Source: BOG-994 sp049514215
GTDB lineage: Bacteria; Pseudomonadota; Gammaproteobacteria; Burkholderiales; Burkholderiaceae_D
Length of the DNA stretch: 64,000 nt
Assembly (NCBI GenBank): GCA_049514215.1
Contig: JBEKVI010000009.1
Span: 35,801 to 99,800 of the forward strand
Direction of reading: 5' to 3'
Program-made: the position numbers and the translations under genes
In this document: positions 45,257-54,707 of the stretch, in pieces
Numbering within the stretch: position 1 is the stretch's first letter
Layout of the letters: each line of letters starts with the position of its first letter
Notes under the pieces: generated by a model
Told to the model about the DNA's origin: nothing
What the model saw: the letters and a program-made list of their open reading frames with translations, nothing else
The model's database searches: none

Positions 45257-46420
45257 TTAGTAGTCAAACTTCCACTTCCCGTTTTCGATCCGCGCCATCA
45301 CGCGCGCGCGCTGATCGAGCCCCACGTGATCGTTGGGAGTCATATTGATGACACCTTGGGGTACCGTCAAGTCCCGGGTCGACTCGAGAGCATCCCGCAG
45401 CGCTTTGCGAAATTCCGGAGTTCCTGGCTGCGCCACCCGCAGCGCGCGGGGGATCGCATCGGCTAGGAGCATCCACGCCCCCCACGCATCGGCTGCAAAT
45501 TGCGTGACGGAGTCGGGACCGTAGAGCAATTCATAACGCTTGACGAACTCGACGGCCACCTTTTTTGCGGGTTGCGAATCAGGCAGTTGCTTGGCTACCA
45601 CGGCAGGACCGGTGGGGAAGTAAGTCCCCTCAACATCCTTTCCGCCGACCTTCAGAAATTCGTAGGTGGCAATGCCATGCGTCTGGTAGATCTTTCCCTT
45701 GTAGCCGCGCTGGACCAACGCGATCTCGGGCGTGGCCGCTGGCGTTCCCGCGCCGGCGATGAGGACGGCATCGGGATTGGCGGCCATGATCTTCACGACC
45801 TGACCCGTGACCGAGGTGTCGGCCCTGCCGTAGCGCTCATTGGCCACGAGCTTGATATGGCGGATATCGAGAAGCTTGTTGACCTCGTTGAACCAGCTTT
45901 CTCCGTAGCCGTCCGAAAAGCCGATGAAGGCCAGCGTCTTGACCCCATTGTTTTCCATGTGCTGGGTGACGGCTGTGGCCATGAGCGAATCGTTCTGGGG
46001 CATCTTGAACACCCAGGCGCGCTTGGCGTCCATGGGCGCGACGATGCTGGCCGAGGCGGCTAATGCGATCATCGGAGTCTGTGATTCGGATGCGACATCA
46101 ATCATGGCCATGGCATTGGGCGTCGTGTTCGATCCGATCACGACGTCGACCTTGTCCTCGGACGTGAGTTTGCGGATGTTGACGACCGCGCCGGTCGGAT
46201 TGGAGCCGTCGTCGAGGATGAAGTACTCGATCTTCTGCCCGGCGATCTCCTTGGGCCACATGAGAGCGACATTCTTGCTGGGTGCGCCAATCGATGCCGC
46301 AGGTCCCGTCGTCGAGAGCGTCATACCGATCTTGATCTGCGCGAAGGCCGGTGCCGCCCCAACCGAGGCGCCCAGGAACACCATCAAAGCGAGTGCGCGA
46401 AGCGTGCGTCGAAAATGCAT
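45257..46420 (-). CDS. ABC transporter substrate-binding protein, branched-chain type (orphan)
   Basis: A 387-residue periplasmic binding protein. A signal peptide (ALALMVFLGASVGAAPAFA) is followed by IKIGMTLSTTGPAASIGAP, the usual start of the LivK/aromatic-acid binding family. ATG 46420 has GGGGAG eight bases upstream. No permease or ATPase genes are adjacent, so it must use a transporter encoded elsewhere. The ligand is unknown. The next gene upstream on the same strand, a panE-like reductase, ends 125 bp away. Confidence 0.87.
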   Translation of the reverse strand: MHFRRTLRALALMVFLGASVGAAPAFAQIKIGMTLSTTGPAASIGAPSKNVALMWPKEIAGQKIEYFILDDGSNPTGAVVNIRKLTSEDKVDVVIGSNTTPNAMAMIDVASESQTPMIALAASASIVAPMDAKRAWVFKMPQNDSLMATAVTQHMENNGVKTLAFIGFSDGYGESWFNEVNKLLDIRHIKLVANERYGRADTSVTGQVVKIMAANPDAVLIAGAGTPAATPEIALVQRGYKGKIYQTHGIATYEFLKVGGKDVEGTYFPTGPAVVAKQLPDSQPAKKVAVEFVKRYELLYGPDSVTQFAADAWGAWMLLADAIPRALRVAQPGTPEFRKALRDALESTRDLTVPQGVINMTPNDHVGLDQRARVMARIENGKWKFDY

Positions 46421-46545
46421 AACCAAGACTCCCCTATGATTGGACGAAGAAATACCGGTCGTTCCTGCCCCACCGCCATCCTGCCTGCGCGCTCGCGCAG
46501 CTGCGGGCTTAAGCGAGGTGATGCTCTCCATGCGAGAAAGCGAAA

Positions 46546-47562
46546 TCAGCGCCCAGGCAGAAGGTGAAGATTGCGTGCGCGGGCGCGCACCAGCGCATCG
46601 ATGATCCGGATTGTGGGCACCTCCACTGACACCCGTTCGGCCAGTTCGATGACAGCCCCCACGATCGCATCGATCTCGGGCGGCCGATGGTTCTCGAAAT
46701 CCTGGTGCATGGAAATCTTGGCCCCGCCAAGCTGGCGCGCCAGATCGATACGTTCGTCGGGCGTCATCCGGATGTGGATTCCGTAGCGCGCGGCGACCTG
46801 CATGCCTTCTTGCAGGAGCGGCCGCACGATCCCCAGCACGGCTTCATCATCGCAGATCTGATTCATAAGCGATGAGGTCAACGCCGCAACCGGATTAAAC
46901 GAGAGATTGCCAATCAGTTTCTCCCACACGTCGGTGCGAATGTCCTTCGAGACGACGGCGTCGAATCCAGCCTCGGCGAGCACGCCGCCAAGACGCTCGA
47001 TCCGTGCCGTCTGCGCCGCAGGAAGCGACCGGTCAATCTCGCCGATGATGAGGCGCTTGCCGGCGGTGTAGTGGACTACCCCAGGCGAGCGCACCTCGCC
47101 TGCCAGATGGACGACGCAGCCGACGAGGTGAGTTCCATCGAGATCGTCCAGGAGGGTGCCTTCCGGATCGACGCTTCGGACCACCGATCCGTCATACGCG
47201 CCTCCTTCCCGATAGAAATACCACCACGGCAGGCCATTGATCGCCGGCACCACGAGCGTGGAGGGGCCCACCAGGGGCCTGAGCTTTTTGAGCATTCGCG
47301 GAATCGCGTTGGCCTTAAGGCCAATGATGACGATATCCTGCACGCCGACCTCGGCTGCGAGCTGCTCGGGGTCGCCGTGGGCCGCCAGTCGATAGCTTTG
47401 CACTTCGCCGCCGCGAGGATGGTGGACCAGGGTCAGGCCGTTTTCGCACAGGGCGGAAAGGTGATTGCCGCGCGCAATCACGCTCACCGCGTTGCCCGTG
47501 CGAGACAATTCGGCCGCGAGGATTCCTCCGATTGCGCCTGCCCCGACGATACTGATGTTCAT
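46546..47562 (-). CDS. panE: 2-dehydropantoate 2-reductase family protein
   Basis: A 338-residue protein with the NADP-binding start ISIVGAGAIGGILAAEL, the conserved DIVIIGLKANAI lysine region, and VWEKLIGNLSFNP with the C-terminal helical domain. The family reduces ketopantoate to pantoate in pantothenate synthesis. Bacteria often encode several paralogs of unclear substrate, and the location here with fdhD and mrp does not point to pantothenate. It starts 3 bp after the fdhD stop, so mrp-fdhD-panE form an operon. The gene symbol is by family only. Confidence 0.75.
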   Translation of the reverse strand: MNISIVGAGAIGGILAAELSRTGNAVSVIARGNHLSALCENGLTLVHHPRGGEVQSYRLAAHGDPEQLAAEVGVQDIVIIGLKANAIPRMLKKLRPLVGPSTLVVPAINGLPWWYFYREGGAYDGSVVRSVDPEGTLLDDLDGTHLVGCVVHLAGEVRSPGVVHYTAGKRLIIGEIDRSLPAAQTARIERLGGVLAEAGFDAVVSKDIRTDVWEKLIGNLSFNPVAALTSSLMNQICDDEAVLGIVRPLLQEGMQVAARYGIHIRMTPDERIDLARQLGGAKISMHQDFENHRPPEIDAIVGAVIELAERVSVEVPTIRIIDALVRARARNLHLLPGR

Positions 47563-47565
47563 GTT

Positions 47566-48558
47566 TTACTCGAGTCCGCTTGATCGGTTGGGCAATGCCC
47601 CAACCCCCTCGGAGGCGACGACCGCCTCGGCCGCCCTCGTTCCGGTGGCGTCGGCTGGTTTGGGGGGCTTCTCTCCACGGGCCATCGAAGCACTCGGGAC
47701 AAAGCGATGCTGCCCCGAAAAAAGCAGAAAGTGACGCCCGGTGCAACGCGCAAGCAGAGTCATCCTCAGCTGAGTTGCCACTTGATATCCCATCTGGGTC
47801 ACTCCGGAGCGCGACATCAGGACCGGCATTCCCATCTGCGCGGCCTTGATCACCATCTCCGAGGTCAGACGTCCGGTCGTATAGAACACCTTGTCGCGAC
47901 CGTCGATCCCCTCGAGCCACATCTGCCCTGCAATCGCATCGACCGCATTGTGCCGGCCGACGTCTTCGAAGAACATCAGCATGCGCGCCGTATCCGGGCT
48001 CGATTCGAACAGCGCGCAGCCATGGACCGATCCCGCCTGTCGATAGATGCAAGGATGGCCGCGAATCTTCTCGACGATGGCGTAGATGCCTTCGGCCGTG
48101 ATCCGCACGCTGTCATCCAGCTCGATGCGCTCCAGTTCGTCAAGCAGGCCACCAAACACGGTCCCCTGCCCGCAGCCGGTGGTCACGATCCGATGCGCCG
48201 TACGTTCATCGATGCTCTCTAGTGCAGCGCGGGTATAGACCGCGGCGGCGCCGGTTTCCCAATCCACCTGGATCGAGGCCACGTCTTCGAGCGCTTCCAC
48301 AAGGCGCTGATTGCGCAGATAACCCAAAACGAGCGCTTCGGGAGCGACGCCAAGCGTCATGAGCGTGACCAGTTCGCGCTTGTTCACGTAGATCGTCAGA
48401 GGATGCTCGCCAGGTATCGCGGTCGGAACCGATTGGCCCTTTTCGTTTTGGGCAAGGACGGTGACCGTCGGCGCAATGGCCGATTGGCTCAAAAGCAGGG
48501 GCTTCATGTTCGCGTCGTGTTCGTCCCCGGAAACCGCCATACCCGTGGCACCTGGCAT
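47566..48558 (-). CDS. fdhD: Formate dehydrogenase accessory sulfurtransferase FdhD
   Basis: A 330-residue protein with FdhD landmarks: GEHPLTIYVNKRELVTLMTLG, HGCALF, EDVGRHNAVDAIAG, FYTTGRLTSEMVIKAA and SRSGVTQMGYQVA. FdhD carries sulfur from IscS to the molybdenum cofactor of formate dehydrogenase. The active loop reads TTGCGQGTVFG. One cysteine is present, but the second cysteine of the E. coli CxxC pair is not. No formate dehydrogenase genes lie in the window. The extra C-terminal about 40 residues are unique. The ATG overlaps the mrp stop (TGATG). Confidence 0.87.
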   Translation of the reverse strand: MPGATGMAVSGDEHDANMKPLLLSQSAIAPTVTVLAQNEKGQSVPTAIPGEHPLTIYVNKRELVTLMTLGVAPEALVLGYLRNQRLVEALEDVASIQVDWETGAAAVYTRAALESIDERTAHRIVTTGCGQGTVFGGLLDELERIELDDSVRITAEGIYAIVEKIRGHPCIYRQAGSVHGCALFESSPDTARMLMFFEDVGRHNAVDAIAGQMWLEGIDGRDKVFYTTGRLTSEMVIKAAQMGMPVLMSRSGVTQMGYQVATQLRMTLLARCTGRHFLLFSGQHRFVPSASMARGEKPPKPADATGTRAAEAVVASEGVGALPNRSSGLE

Positions 48559-49646
48559 CAGGTGTTCTTGACCACGATCGTGGGAAACTTGCTGGAGAGA
48601 TCCTTGGCCTGCTCGGCAATCTTGACGGCTATTTTTCGCGCGATCTCAAGATAGAGTGCGGTGATCGGTCCCGTGGGGTCCGCCACCACGGTCGGGCGCC
48701 CGGAATCGGTCTGCTCGCGAATCTGCAGATCCAAGGGCAGTTTCCCCAGAAGCTCGACTCCGAAGTCGGCGCACATCTTCTCCCCGCCGCCCGAGCCGAA
48801 GATCGGCTCGACGTGTCCGCAGTTGGAGCAGACGTGAACACTCATGTTTTCCACGACTCCGAGAATCGGGATGCCCACTTTCTCGAACATCTTCAATCCC
48901 TTGCGGGCGTCCAACAGCGCGATGTCCTGCGGAGTGGTGACAATCACCGCCCCGGTGACAGGGACCTTTTGCGAGAGCGTGAGCTGGATATCTCCCGTGC
49001 CCGGAGGCATGTCGACGATGAGATAGTCCACGTCCTGCCAGTTGGTCTGCTCGAGCAGTTGCTGCAGGGCCTGGGTGACCATCGGGCCGCGCCACACCAT
49101 GGGCTCATCCGGGCTGATCATGAACCCGATCGAAATCGCCTGGACCCCGTGGTTTCGCAAGGGCTCCATGGTTCGCCCGTCACGCGTCTCCGGTTTGCCG
49201 CTGATGCCCAGCATCATGGGCTGGGACGGACCATAAATGTCGGCGTCCAGGATACCGACCGTCGCTCCTTCGGCGGCCAAGGCCAGCGCGACATTGACGG
49301 CAGTCGTGCTCTTGCCAACGCCGCCCTTTCCCGAAGCCACCGCGATCACATTCTTGACGTTGGGCAGCGGCTTGGTGCCCCGTTGCACCGAATGCGCGAC
49401 GATTTTCGAGACGACTTTCACGTGCACCGGCACGCCTGCCGCGCGCTGCGCGAGGGCCGATCGCACCAGCTCGGCGATGCGCTCGAGTTGGGTTCGCGCG
49501 GGATATCCGAGTTCGATGTCGATCCAGATCCCCTGAGCGTCTACCCGGGTTTGACGCACGGACTTGGTGGAAACCAGGTCTTTGCCGGTATTGGGATCGA
49601 TGACAGTGCGCAGAACTTCGGTGATGTCCGAGACAGTGACTTCCAT
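48558..49646 (-). CDS. mrp: Iron-sulfur cluster carrier protein Mrp/ApbC
   Basis: A 362-residue P-loop ATPase. The N-terminal about 85 residues form the MIP18 (DUF59) domain, with DPNTGKDLV. The NTPase domain has GKGGVGKSTTAVN and the CSNCG pair that binds a [4Fe-4S] cluster. It delivers Fe-S clusters to apoproteins. Linkage with fdhD fits maturation of an iron-sulfur molybdoenzyme. I use ATG 49646; a GTG at 49658 in frame adds four residues. Confidence 0.9.
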   Translation of the reverse strand: MEVTVSDITEVLRTVIDPNTGKDLVSTKSVRQTRVDAQGIWIDIELGYPARTQLERIAELVRSALAQRAAGVPVHVKVVSKIVAHSVQRGTKPLPNVKNVIAVASGKGGVGKSTTAVNVALALAAEGATVGILDADIYGPSQPMMLGISGKPETRDGRTMEPLRNHGVQAISIGFMISPDEPMVWRGPMVTQALQQLLEQTNWQDVDYLIVDMPPGTGDIQLTLSQKVPVTGAVIVTTPQDIALLDARKGLKMFEKVGIPILGVVENMSVHVCSNCGHVEPIFGSGGGEKMCADFGVELLGKLPLDLQIREQTDSGRPTVVADPTGPITALYLEIARKIAVKIAEQAKDLSSKFPTIVVKNT

Positions 49647-49739
49647 GGGAGTAGACACGACAATCCAAAGATTCGAGTCTAGCCTAAATCCCTCGGCCGA
49701 GTTCTTCGCCCGCGCGGCACGGCCTGACCCCCAGGGGGC

Positions 49740-51227
49740 TTACCCCGCCACGAGGTTGGGCAACCACAACGACAGCGGCGGCCAGTACGTGACCAGGAGC
49801 AAAAAGACCAGCATTGTGAAAAGCCACGGCAAGACGGCGACGGTCAGCTCGGAGATGCCCATCTTGGCGATGCTTGAGCCCACGTACAGATTCAGCCCCA
49901 CAGGAGGATGACACAGGCCCACCTCCATGTTGACCATCATGAGAACACCAAAGTGGATCGGGTTTACAGCGAGCTTGGTGGCTACCGGATACAGAATGGG
50001 CGCAAGCACCAGCACAATGGACGAGGGCTCCATGACGTTTCCGGCGACCAGGAGGAGGATGTTGACCACCGCAAGAAAGGCAATCGGTCCCAGACCTTGC
50101 GCCGTGAGCCAATCGGCCATGGTTTGCGGGATGTTCTCGCTCGTCATGAGAAAGGAAAACAAGGCTGCGTTGGTGATGATGTAGAGGAGCATCGCGCTCA
50201 TGGCCGCCGAATCGAGCAGCACCTTGGGTACGCGTCTGAGGGGCAGCTCCTTGTACACAAAGACCACGACGACGAAGGAATAGACGGCTGCGGTGGCCGC
50301 AGCTTCGGTGGGGGTGAAGACGCCGGAATAGATTCCCCCGATCACAAGACCGATCAAAAGCAGCCCCCAGACGCTCTCCCAGTACGCCTTCCAGACCGCC
50401 AGCGCCTCATAGCGCAGACCCAGCTGGTAACGCTTGGCCAGCTGATAGACGATGGGAAGCCAGACGAGATAGGAGACGACGACGGCCAGAAAGAGGCTTT
50501 GCGTCGACCGGTAGAGCAGCCACACCAAGGGAAGAGCCGGCAAAGCGGTCGCGCCCAGGCTCACACACACGCCCCAGGCCGCGGCCGAGGTCTGCTGCGC
50601 AAACGACCTTCCCGCAAAAAGCTGGACCCGCGGGTAGTTGTTTTTGCGCGCAAGCCACCATGTCGTCAGGCCCAGCATCAACGCCAGAACGAGGCCGGGC
50701 ACGATTCCGGCGATGAACATGGCGCTCACCGAGTTGTTGGTCGAGACCGCGTAGAGCACCATGACAATCGAAGGCGGCACAAGGATGCCGAGCGCGCCCG
50801 AGGTGGTGATGACGCCCGCACCAAAGCGCTTGGGAAAGCCGGCCTTGATCATCTCGGGCACCATGATCGATCCGATGGCCACGACGGTCGCAACCGACGA
50901 GCCCGAAATCGCGGCGAACAGTGCGCACGCCAACACCCCGGCCAAGGCGAGGCCGCCGTAAAAATGACCCACGATCGTGACCGTGAAATTGATCATGCGC
51001 CGCGCAACCCCCCCGTGGGTGAGGAAGTTGCCGGCCAGGATGAAAAACGGGATGGCGACGATACTGAAATTCTCGATCCCCGTAAAAAGCTTCAGGGCGA
51101 CCTGGGTGATGGGCACGGTCGTCATCGTGAACAGGAACATCAAGGTCGTCAGACCCAGCGAGATGCTGACCGGCATCCCGGTGAGCATCAGAACGAGCAA
51201 GAGAACGAGGATGATCGCGGCGTTCAT
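49740..51227 (-). CDS. dctM: TRAP transporter large permease DctM
   Basis: A 495-residue inner-membrane protein with many hydrophobic segments. SIVAIPFFILAGNFLTHGGVARRMI, SGSSVATVVAIGSIMVPEM and GVFTPTEAAATAAVYS identify the family. It is about 65 residues longer than usual because of an extra hydrophobic stretch near residues 210-280 (LPLVWLLYRSTQSLF, then VVVSYLVWLPIVYQL), which may add two helices. It imports an organic acid using a Na+ or H+ gradient. Its start overlaps the dctQ stop (ATGA). Confidence 0.87.
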   Translation of the reverse strand: MNAAIILVLLLVLMLTGMPVSISLGLTTLMFLFTMTTVPITQVALKLFTGIENFSIVAIPFFILAGNFLTHGGVARRMINFTVTIVGHFYGGLALAGVLACALFAAISGSSVATVVAIGSIMVPEMIKAGFPKRFGAGVITTSGALGILVPPSIVMVLYAVSTNNSVSAMFIAGIVPGLVLALMLGLTTWWLARKNNYPRVQLFAGRSFAQQTSAAAWGVCVSLGATALPALPLVWLLYRSTQSLFLAVVVSYLVWLPIVYQLAKRYQLGLRYEALAVWKAYWESVWGLLLIGLVIGGIYSGVFTPTEAAATAAVYSFVVVVFVYKELPLRRVPKVLLDSAAMSAMLLYIITNAALFSFLMTSENIPQTMADWLTAQGLGPIAFLAVVNILLLVAGNVMEPSSIVLVLAPILYPVATKLAVNPIHFGVLMMVNMEVGLCHPPVGLNLYVGSSIAKMGISELTVAVLPWLFTMLVFLLLVTYWPPLSLWLPNLVAG

Positions 51228-51838
51228 GTCGGATCCGATTGGGGCTTGATGTCGGCGTTCGCCTCGATGCGATCAAGGTCGAGTCCCTCGCTCGGATCGA
51301 GTCCTTCGACACGGCCATGATCGCGATGGGGCAAGGCGCCGGTCCGAAGGTAGGTCGAAATCACCTGCAAAAACCGGAAGCACATGAGGTAGGAACCGAG
51401 GGGAATACACAGGTAAATGGGCCACATCGGCAGCTCCATCTCCTCGGACGTCTGGTCCGTGTGGCCGATTTCCCAGACGTAGTGGGCGCCCAGGGTTCCG
51501 ATGACCCCCGTAAAGAGCACGCCCCCCAGAAGCCCGATCGTGACGAGAATCCTGCGATAACGAGGACCCAGGCGATTGACGAGGACATCGACGCCGACAT
51601 GCGTGCCTTCCCTCACACCATAGGCCGCGCCGAACTTGGCCACCCAAATGACCATGAAAATGGCCAGCTCCTGGGCCCAGCTCATGTTGATTTTCTGGGT
51701 ATAGGGCTGCAAGGCCGGCATCCCCGAGGCGAAGCGATGCACGACCGCCACGAAAATGATGAGCGTGGCGCCCGCCATCAGGATCGCGATGAGCCACTCT
51801 TCGAGGTGATCGAGTACCTTACCCAGTCGTTGGAACAT
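51224..51838 (-). CDS. dctQ: TRAP transporter small permease DctQ
   Basis: A 204-residue membrane protein with four hydrophobic segments (LIAILMAGATLIIFVAVVHRF; AIFMVIWVAKFGAAYG; ILVTIGLLGGVLFTGVI; IYLCIPLGSYLMCFRFLQV). The central WAQELAIFMVIWVAKFGAAYGV stretch is typical. It pairs with DctM. The cytoplasmic C-terminus is longer than common and acidic. It lies 96 bp downstream of dctP. Confidence 0.85.
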   Translation of the reverse strand: MFQRLGKVLDHLEEWLIAILMAGATLIIFVAVVHRFASGMPALQPYTQKINMSWAQELAIFMVIWVAKFGAAYGVREGTHVGVDVLVNRLGPRYRRILVTIGLLGGVLFTGVIGTLGAHYVWEIGHTDQTSEEMELPMWPIYLCIPLGSYLMCFRFLQVISTYLRTGALPHRDHGRVEGLDPSEGLDLDRIEANADIKPQSDPT

Positions 51839-51934
51839 CCCTCTTTCCCCAGCGTGCTCGGCCCCACAATCCGAAGGCGCACGATCGGCTCTTCTGCCTT
51901 GCGAGTCCGGCTTATCGTCTCCGTCGCCTTGGCG

Positions 51935-52951
51935 CTATGTCGTGGCGGTGGTCCCCGTGGCGCGATAGACCGAATCGATCAGTTCTTTGCCAATGCGGCT
52001 TTCCATCTCGCGATGTACGGGCAAAAGCGCGCTGCGCCACTGCCCTCGCTCGGCGTCCGTCAGGTCCTGGATCTGTGTCTTGCCGGAATTGCGCATCATG
52101 TCCAACGCTTTCACGTTCTCGGTTGCGACCAATTGCGCCTCGCGACGGCTGGCTTCGGTCACCGCGGCCGAGACGATGACCTTAAGATCCGCCGGGAGTT
52201 CGTCCCAGAATTTCTTGTTCATGATGGCCGCATATCCCGTGTGCGTGTGGTACGTGAGGGCAATATGCTTTTGAACCTCGTACCACTTCTGCGAGGTGTA
52301 GCTTGAGGGTACGTTCTCGGTTCCGTCAACGACGCCCGTCTGCAATGCCGAATACACGTCCGAGAAAGGTAGCACCTGGGGAAGGGCTCCTAGGGTGCGC
52401 ACACTCGCCTCGAGCACCTTCGATGAGGCCACGCGCATCTTCAGGCCCTTGAGGTCGCCCGGGACACGCAGCGGCCGATTGGCCGAATACACGTGAAAGC
52501 CCGCGCTCCAGAATGCGAGTCCCTTGATGGCCTTGGATTCCAGAAGGCTGAAAAGACCCACCCCGATGGGACCCTGGGTGACCTTCTGGAAGGCAGCCTC
52601 ATCGGGAAACAGATAGGGCAAGTCGAACAATTCAAACTGGCGCACCCCGAGGGGACCGAACTTGGACAGGGAGGGGGCCAGCATCTGCACTGCACCAATT
52701 TGCAGGGCCTCCATCTCTTCCTTGTCTTTATACAGGGTGCTATTGGGATAGATCTCGACCACGATCTTTCCGCCCGAGCGCGCCTCGACTAGCTGCTTGA
52801 ATACCAGGGCGCCCTGACCCTTTGGGGTGTCGGGGGCCACGACATGGCTAAACTTGATCACGCGTGCGCTCTGGGCCCGCCCCGACCCGAGTCCACCGAG
52901 AAGAGAACCTGCGGCCGCAAGGCGTAAGAAGGCCCGCCTGCTTTTTTTCAT
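51935..52951 (-). CDS. dctP: TRAP transporter substrate-binding protein DctP
   Basis: A 338-residue periplasmic binding protein. The N-terminus has a Tat-like or Sec signal (KKSRRAFLRLAAAGSLLGGL). Mature landmarks are IKFSHVVAPDTPKGQGALVF, VVEIYPNSTLYKDKEEMEAL and GVVDGTENVPSSYTSQKW. The arginine in KGLKMRVASSK is the usual carboxylate-binding residue, so the ligand is probably an organic acid. It is first of the dctPQM operon; the 150 bp upstream has no clear promoter that I could identify. Confidence 0.88.
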   Translation of the reverse strand: MKKSRRAFLRLAAAGSLLGGLGSGRAQSARVIKFSHVVAPDTPKGQGALVFKQLVEARSGGKIVVEIYPNSTLYKDKEEMEALQIGAVQMLAPSLSKFGPLGVRQFELFDLPYLFPDEAAFQKVTQGPIGVGLFSLLESKAIKGLAFWSAGFHVYSANRPLRVPGDLKGLKMRVASSKVLEASVRTLGALPQVLPFSDVYSALQTGVVDGTENVPSSYTSQKWYEVQKHIALTYHTHTGYAAIMNKKFWDELPADLKVIVSAAVTEASRREAQLVATENVKALDMMRNSGKTQIQDLTDAERGQWRSALLPVHREMESRIGKELIDSVYRATGTTATT

Positions 52952-53098
52952 GCGATGACTGCCCTCGCGCTCGGATCCATCGACACTCGCCTCACCTGTC
53001 GTGTGGGCTGGATTCTCACAGGCTTGGCCGTGGCTGGCAACTGGGGGTTTGCCCCATCCGGTGGCAGACCGGGCCCGTCGGGTTGGGGGTCGGCTCGC

Positions 53099-53731
53099 CT
53101 AGCGCTTTAGGGCGGGGAGCATGTCTCCAAGCCCCCCCACGATAAATTCGACCGCGAGTGCGGCGAGCATTAAGCCCATGAGGCGCGTCACGATATTGAT
53201 TCCCGTCTGGCCGAGTACCCGGCTAAGCGGGGCCGCCAGCGACAAGGTGATATAGGTCAGAACGCCGATGAGAACTCCGCAGCCGATCAAGCCCAGGTAT
53301 TCCCACCACACGGTCACCTTGCCTGCGTAGACGATCACGGTGCTAATCGTGCCTGGGCCGGTCAAAAGGGGAACGGCCAGAGGGACAACCGCGATGCTTT
53401 GCTTGGCCTCGGCTTCAATCGACTCCTCGGGCGTGTGCTTGGTCGCACTTTGTTGGGCATTCATCATGCTCACGGCCATGAGAAGCATGATGACGCCGCC
53501 CCCGACCTCGAAGGCCTCTACGGAGACTCCGAAAAAGCCGATGAACTTTTCGCCGACCAAGGCCGAAAAGCAGATCACGAGAATGACGGCGAGCGAGGCG
53601 ACCCTGACGATGCGACGCCGTTCACGGTCACTGTCTTGACTGGTGAGGCTAATGAAAAACGGCAACGCTCCGAGGGGGTTGACCAAAGCAAGCAGTGACA
53701 AGAACGTTTTGACGAAGTCAATCGCATGCAT
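53099..53731 (-). CDS. MarC family membrane protein
   Basis: A 210-residue inner-membrane protein with about six hydrophobic segments. FLSLLALVNPLGALPFFISLT at the N-terminus and VPLAVPLLTGPGTISTVIVY in the middle are the MarC signature. The function is unknown; the historical link to multiple antibiotic resistance has not held up. ATG 53731 follows the stop of the CysB-like gene directly, so the two are co-transcribed. The frame is open further upstream, but that part lies within the regulator gene. Confidence 0.85.
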   Translation of the reverse strand: MHAIDFVKTFLSLLALVNPLGALPFFISLTSQDSDRERRRIVRVASLAVILVICFSALVGEKFIGFFGVSVEAFEVGGGVIMLLMAVSMMNAQQSATKHTPEESIEAEAKQSIAVVPLAVPLLTGPGTISTVIVYAGKVTVWWEYLGLIGCGVLIGVLTYITLSLAAPLSRVLGQTGINIVTRLMGLMLAALAVEFIVGGLGDMLPALKR

Positions 53732-53732
53732 G

Positions 53733-54698
53733 TCAGAGCTGATAGCTGGATGTCTGCGCGGGGTCGCCAAAGAGGAGCCTCTCGGTCATGGCGCGGTCGA
53801 TTCCGGGCGCCAGAAGCTCGATGAACGCATAGACGTAGCCGCGCAGGTACATTCCGCGTCGAACCGCAAGCCGCGTCGTGTTGCGCCCGAATAGATGTCC
53901 CGCCGCGATGCTGCGCAGGCCCAGATCGCGCGTGGGATCAAGTGCGATCGCAGCGACGATCCCCACGCCCAAGCCCGCCTCGACATAGGTTTTGATGACA
54001 TCGGCATCGATCGCCTCGAGCACGATGTCGGGCACGATACCGCGCTTTTTGAACGCTTCGTCAATGCGGCGCCGGCCCGCAAACGCGCTCTCATAGGTGA
54101 CCAGGGGATAGCGTGCGATGTGCTCGATCGTGAGCGTTGCTGGACCCCGCGTCACCGACTCGAGCAGCGGATGATCGGGAGGAACGATGACGGCATGTTC
54201 CCACTCGAAACAGGGAACGCTGACCAGTCCTTCGACATCGGCGATCGATTCGGTCGCGACCGCAATGTCGGCTTCGCCACGCAAAACCATCTCGGCCAGG
54301 TGGGGCGGGCTTCCTTGCAAAAGCGATAGCCGCACCCCTGGAAAACGCGCCCGGAACTCGTGGATCACGCGTGGCAGCGTATAACGGGCCTGGGTATGCG
54401 TGGTTGCCACCGTCAGATTGCCGGTATCACGCGCTGTGAATTCCTGCCCGACCTTGCGCAGGTTTTCCGATTCGCTCAGGAGCCTTTCGATAATGGGCAG
54501 CACGACCCTTCCGGGTTCCGTCAGTGACTTGATCCGTTTGCCGTGACGAACGAAGATCTCGATGCCCAATTCCTCCTCGAGTTCGATGATCGCCTTCGAC
54601 ACGCCCGGCTGGGACGTGAAAAGGGCCAGGGCGGCGGCGCTCAGGTTGAAGTTCTGGCGCACAGCCTCGCGCACGAAGCGGAGTTGATTGAGGTTCAC
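53733..54698 (-). CDS. cysB: CysB-type LysR family regulator
   Basis: A 321-residue LysR-type regulator. The HTH is at residues about 1-60 (LRFVREAVRQNFNLSAAA, TSQPGVSKAIIELEEELG). The effector domain contains TTHTQARYTLP, TYESAFAGRRRIDEAF and YVEAGLGVGIVAA, which together mark the CysB/Cbl group controlling sulfur assimilation with acetylserine or thiosulfate as ligand. Cbl is an alternative assignment. A GTG start has AAGGAG five bases upstream. No sulfate genes are adjacent in this window. Confidence 0.83.
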   Translation of the reverse strand: MNLNQLRFVREAVRQNFNLSAAALALFTSQPGVSKAIIELEEELGIEIFVRHGKRIKSLTEPGRVVLPIIERLLSESENLRKVGQEFTARDTGNLTVATTHTQARYTLPRVIHEFRARFPGVRLSLLQGSPPHLAEMVLRGEADIAVATESIADVEGLVSVPCFEWEHAVIVPPDHPLLESVTRGPATLTIEHIARYPLVTYESAFAGRRRIDEAFKKRGIVPDIVLEAIDADVIKTYVEAGLGVGIVAAIALDPTRDLGLRSIAAGHLFGRNTTRLAVRRGMYLRGYVYAFIELLAPGIDRAMTERLLFGDPAQTSSYQL

Positions 54699-54707
54699 CC
54701 GGGCTCC

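Noticed and set aside
49908..51320. Long open frame on the plus strand opposite dctM and dctQ
   Set aside because: It is a high-GC shadow of the TRAP genes. The product is extremely rich in Asp, His, Gly and Arg, with no recognisable domain and no ribosome site.
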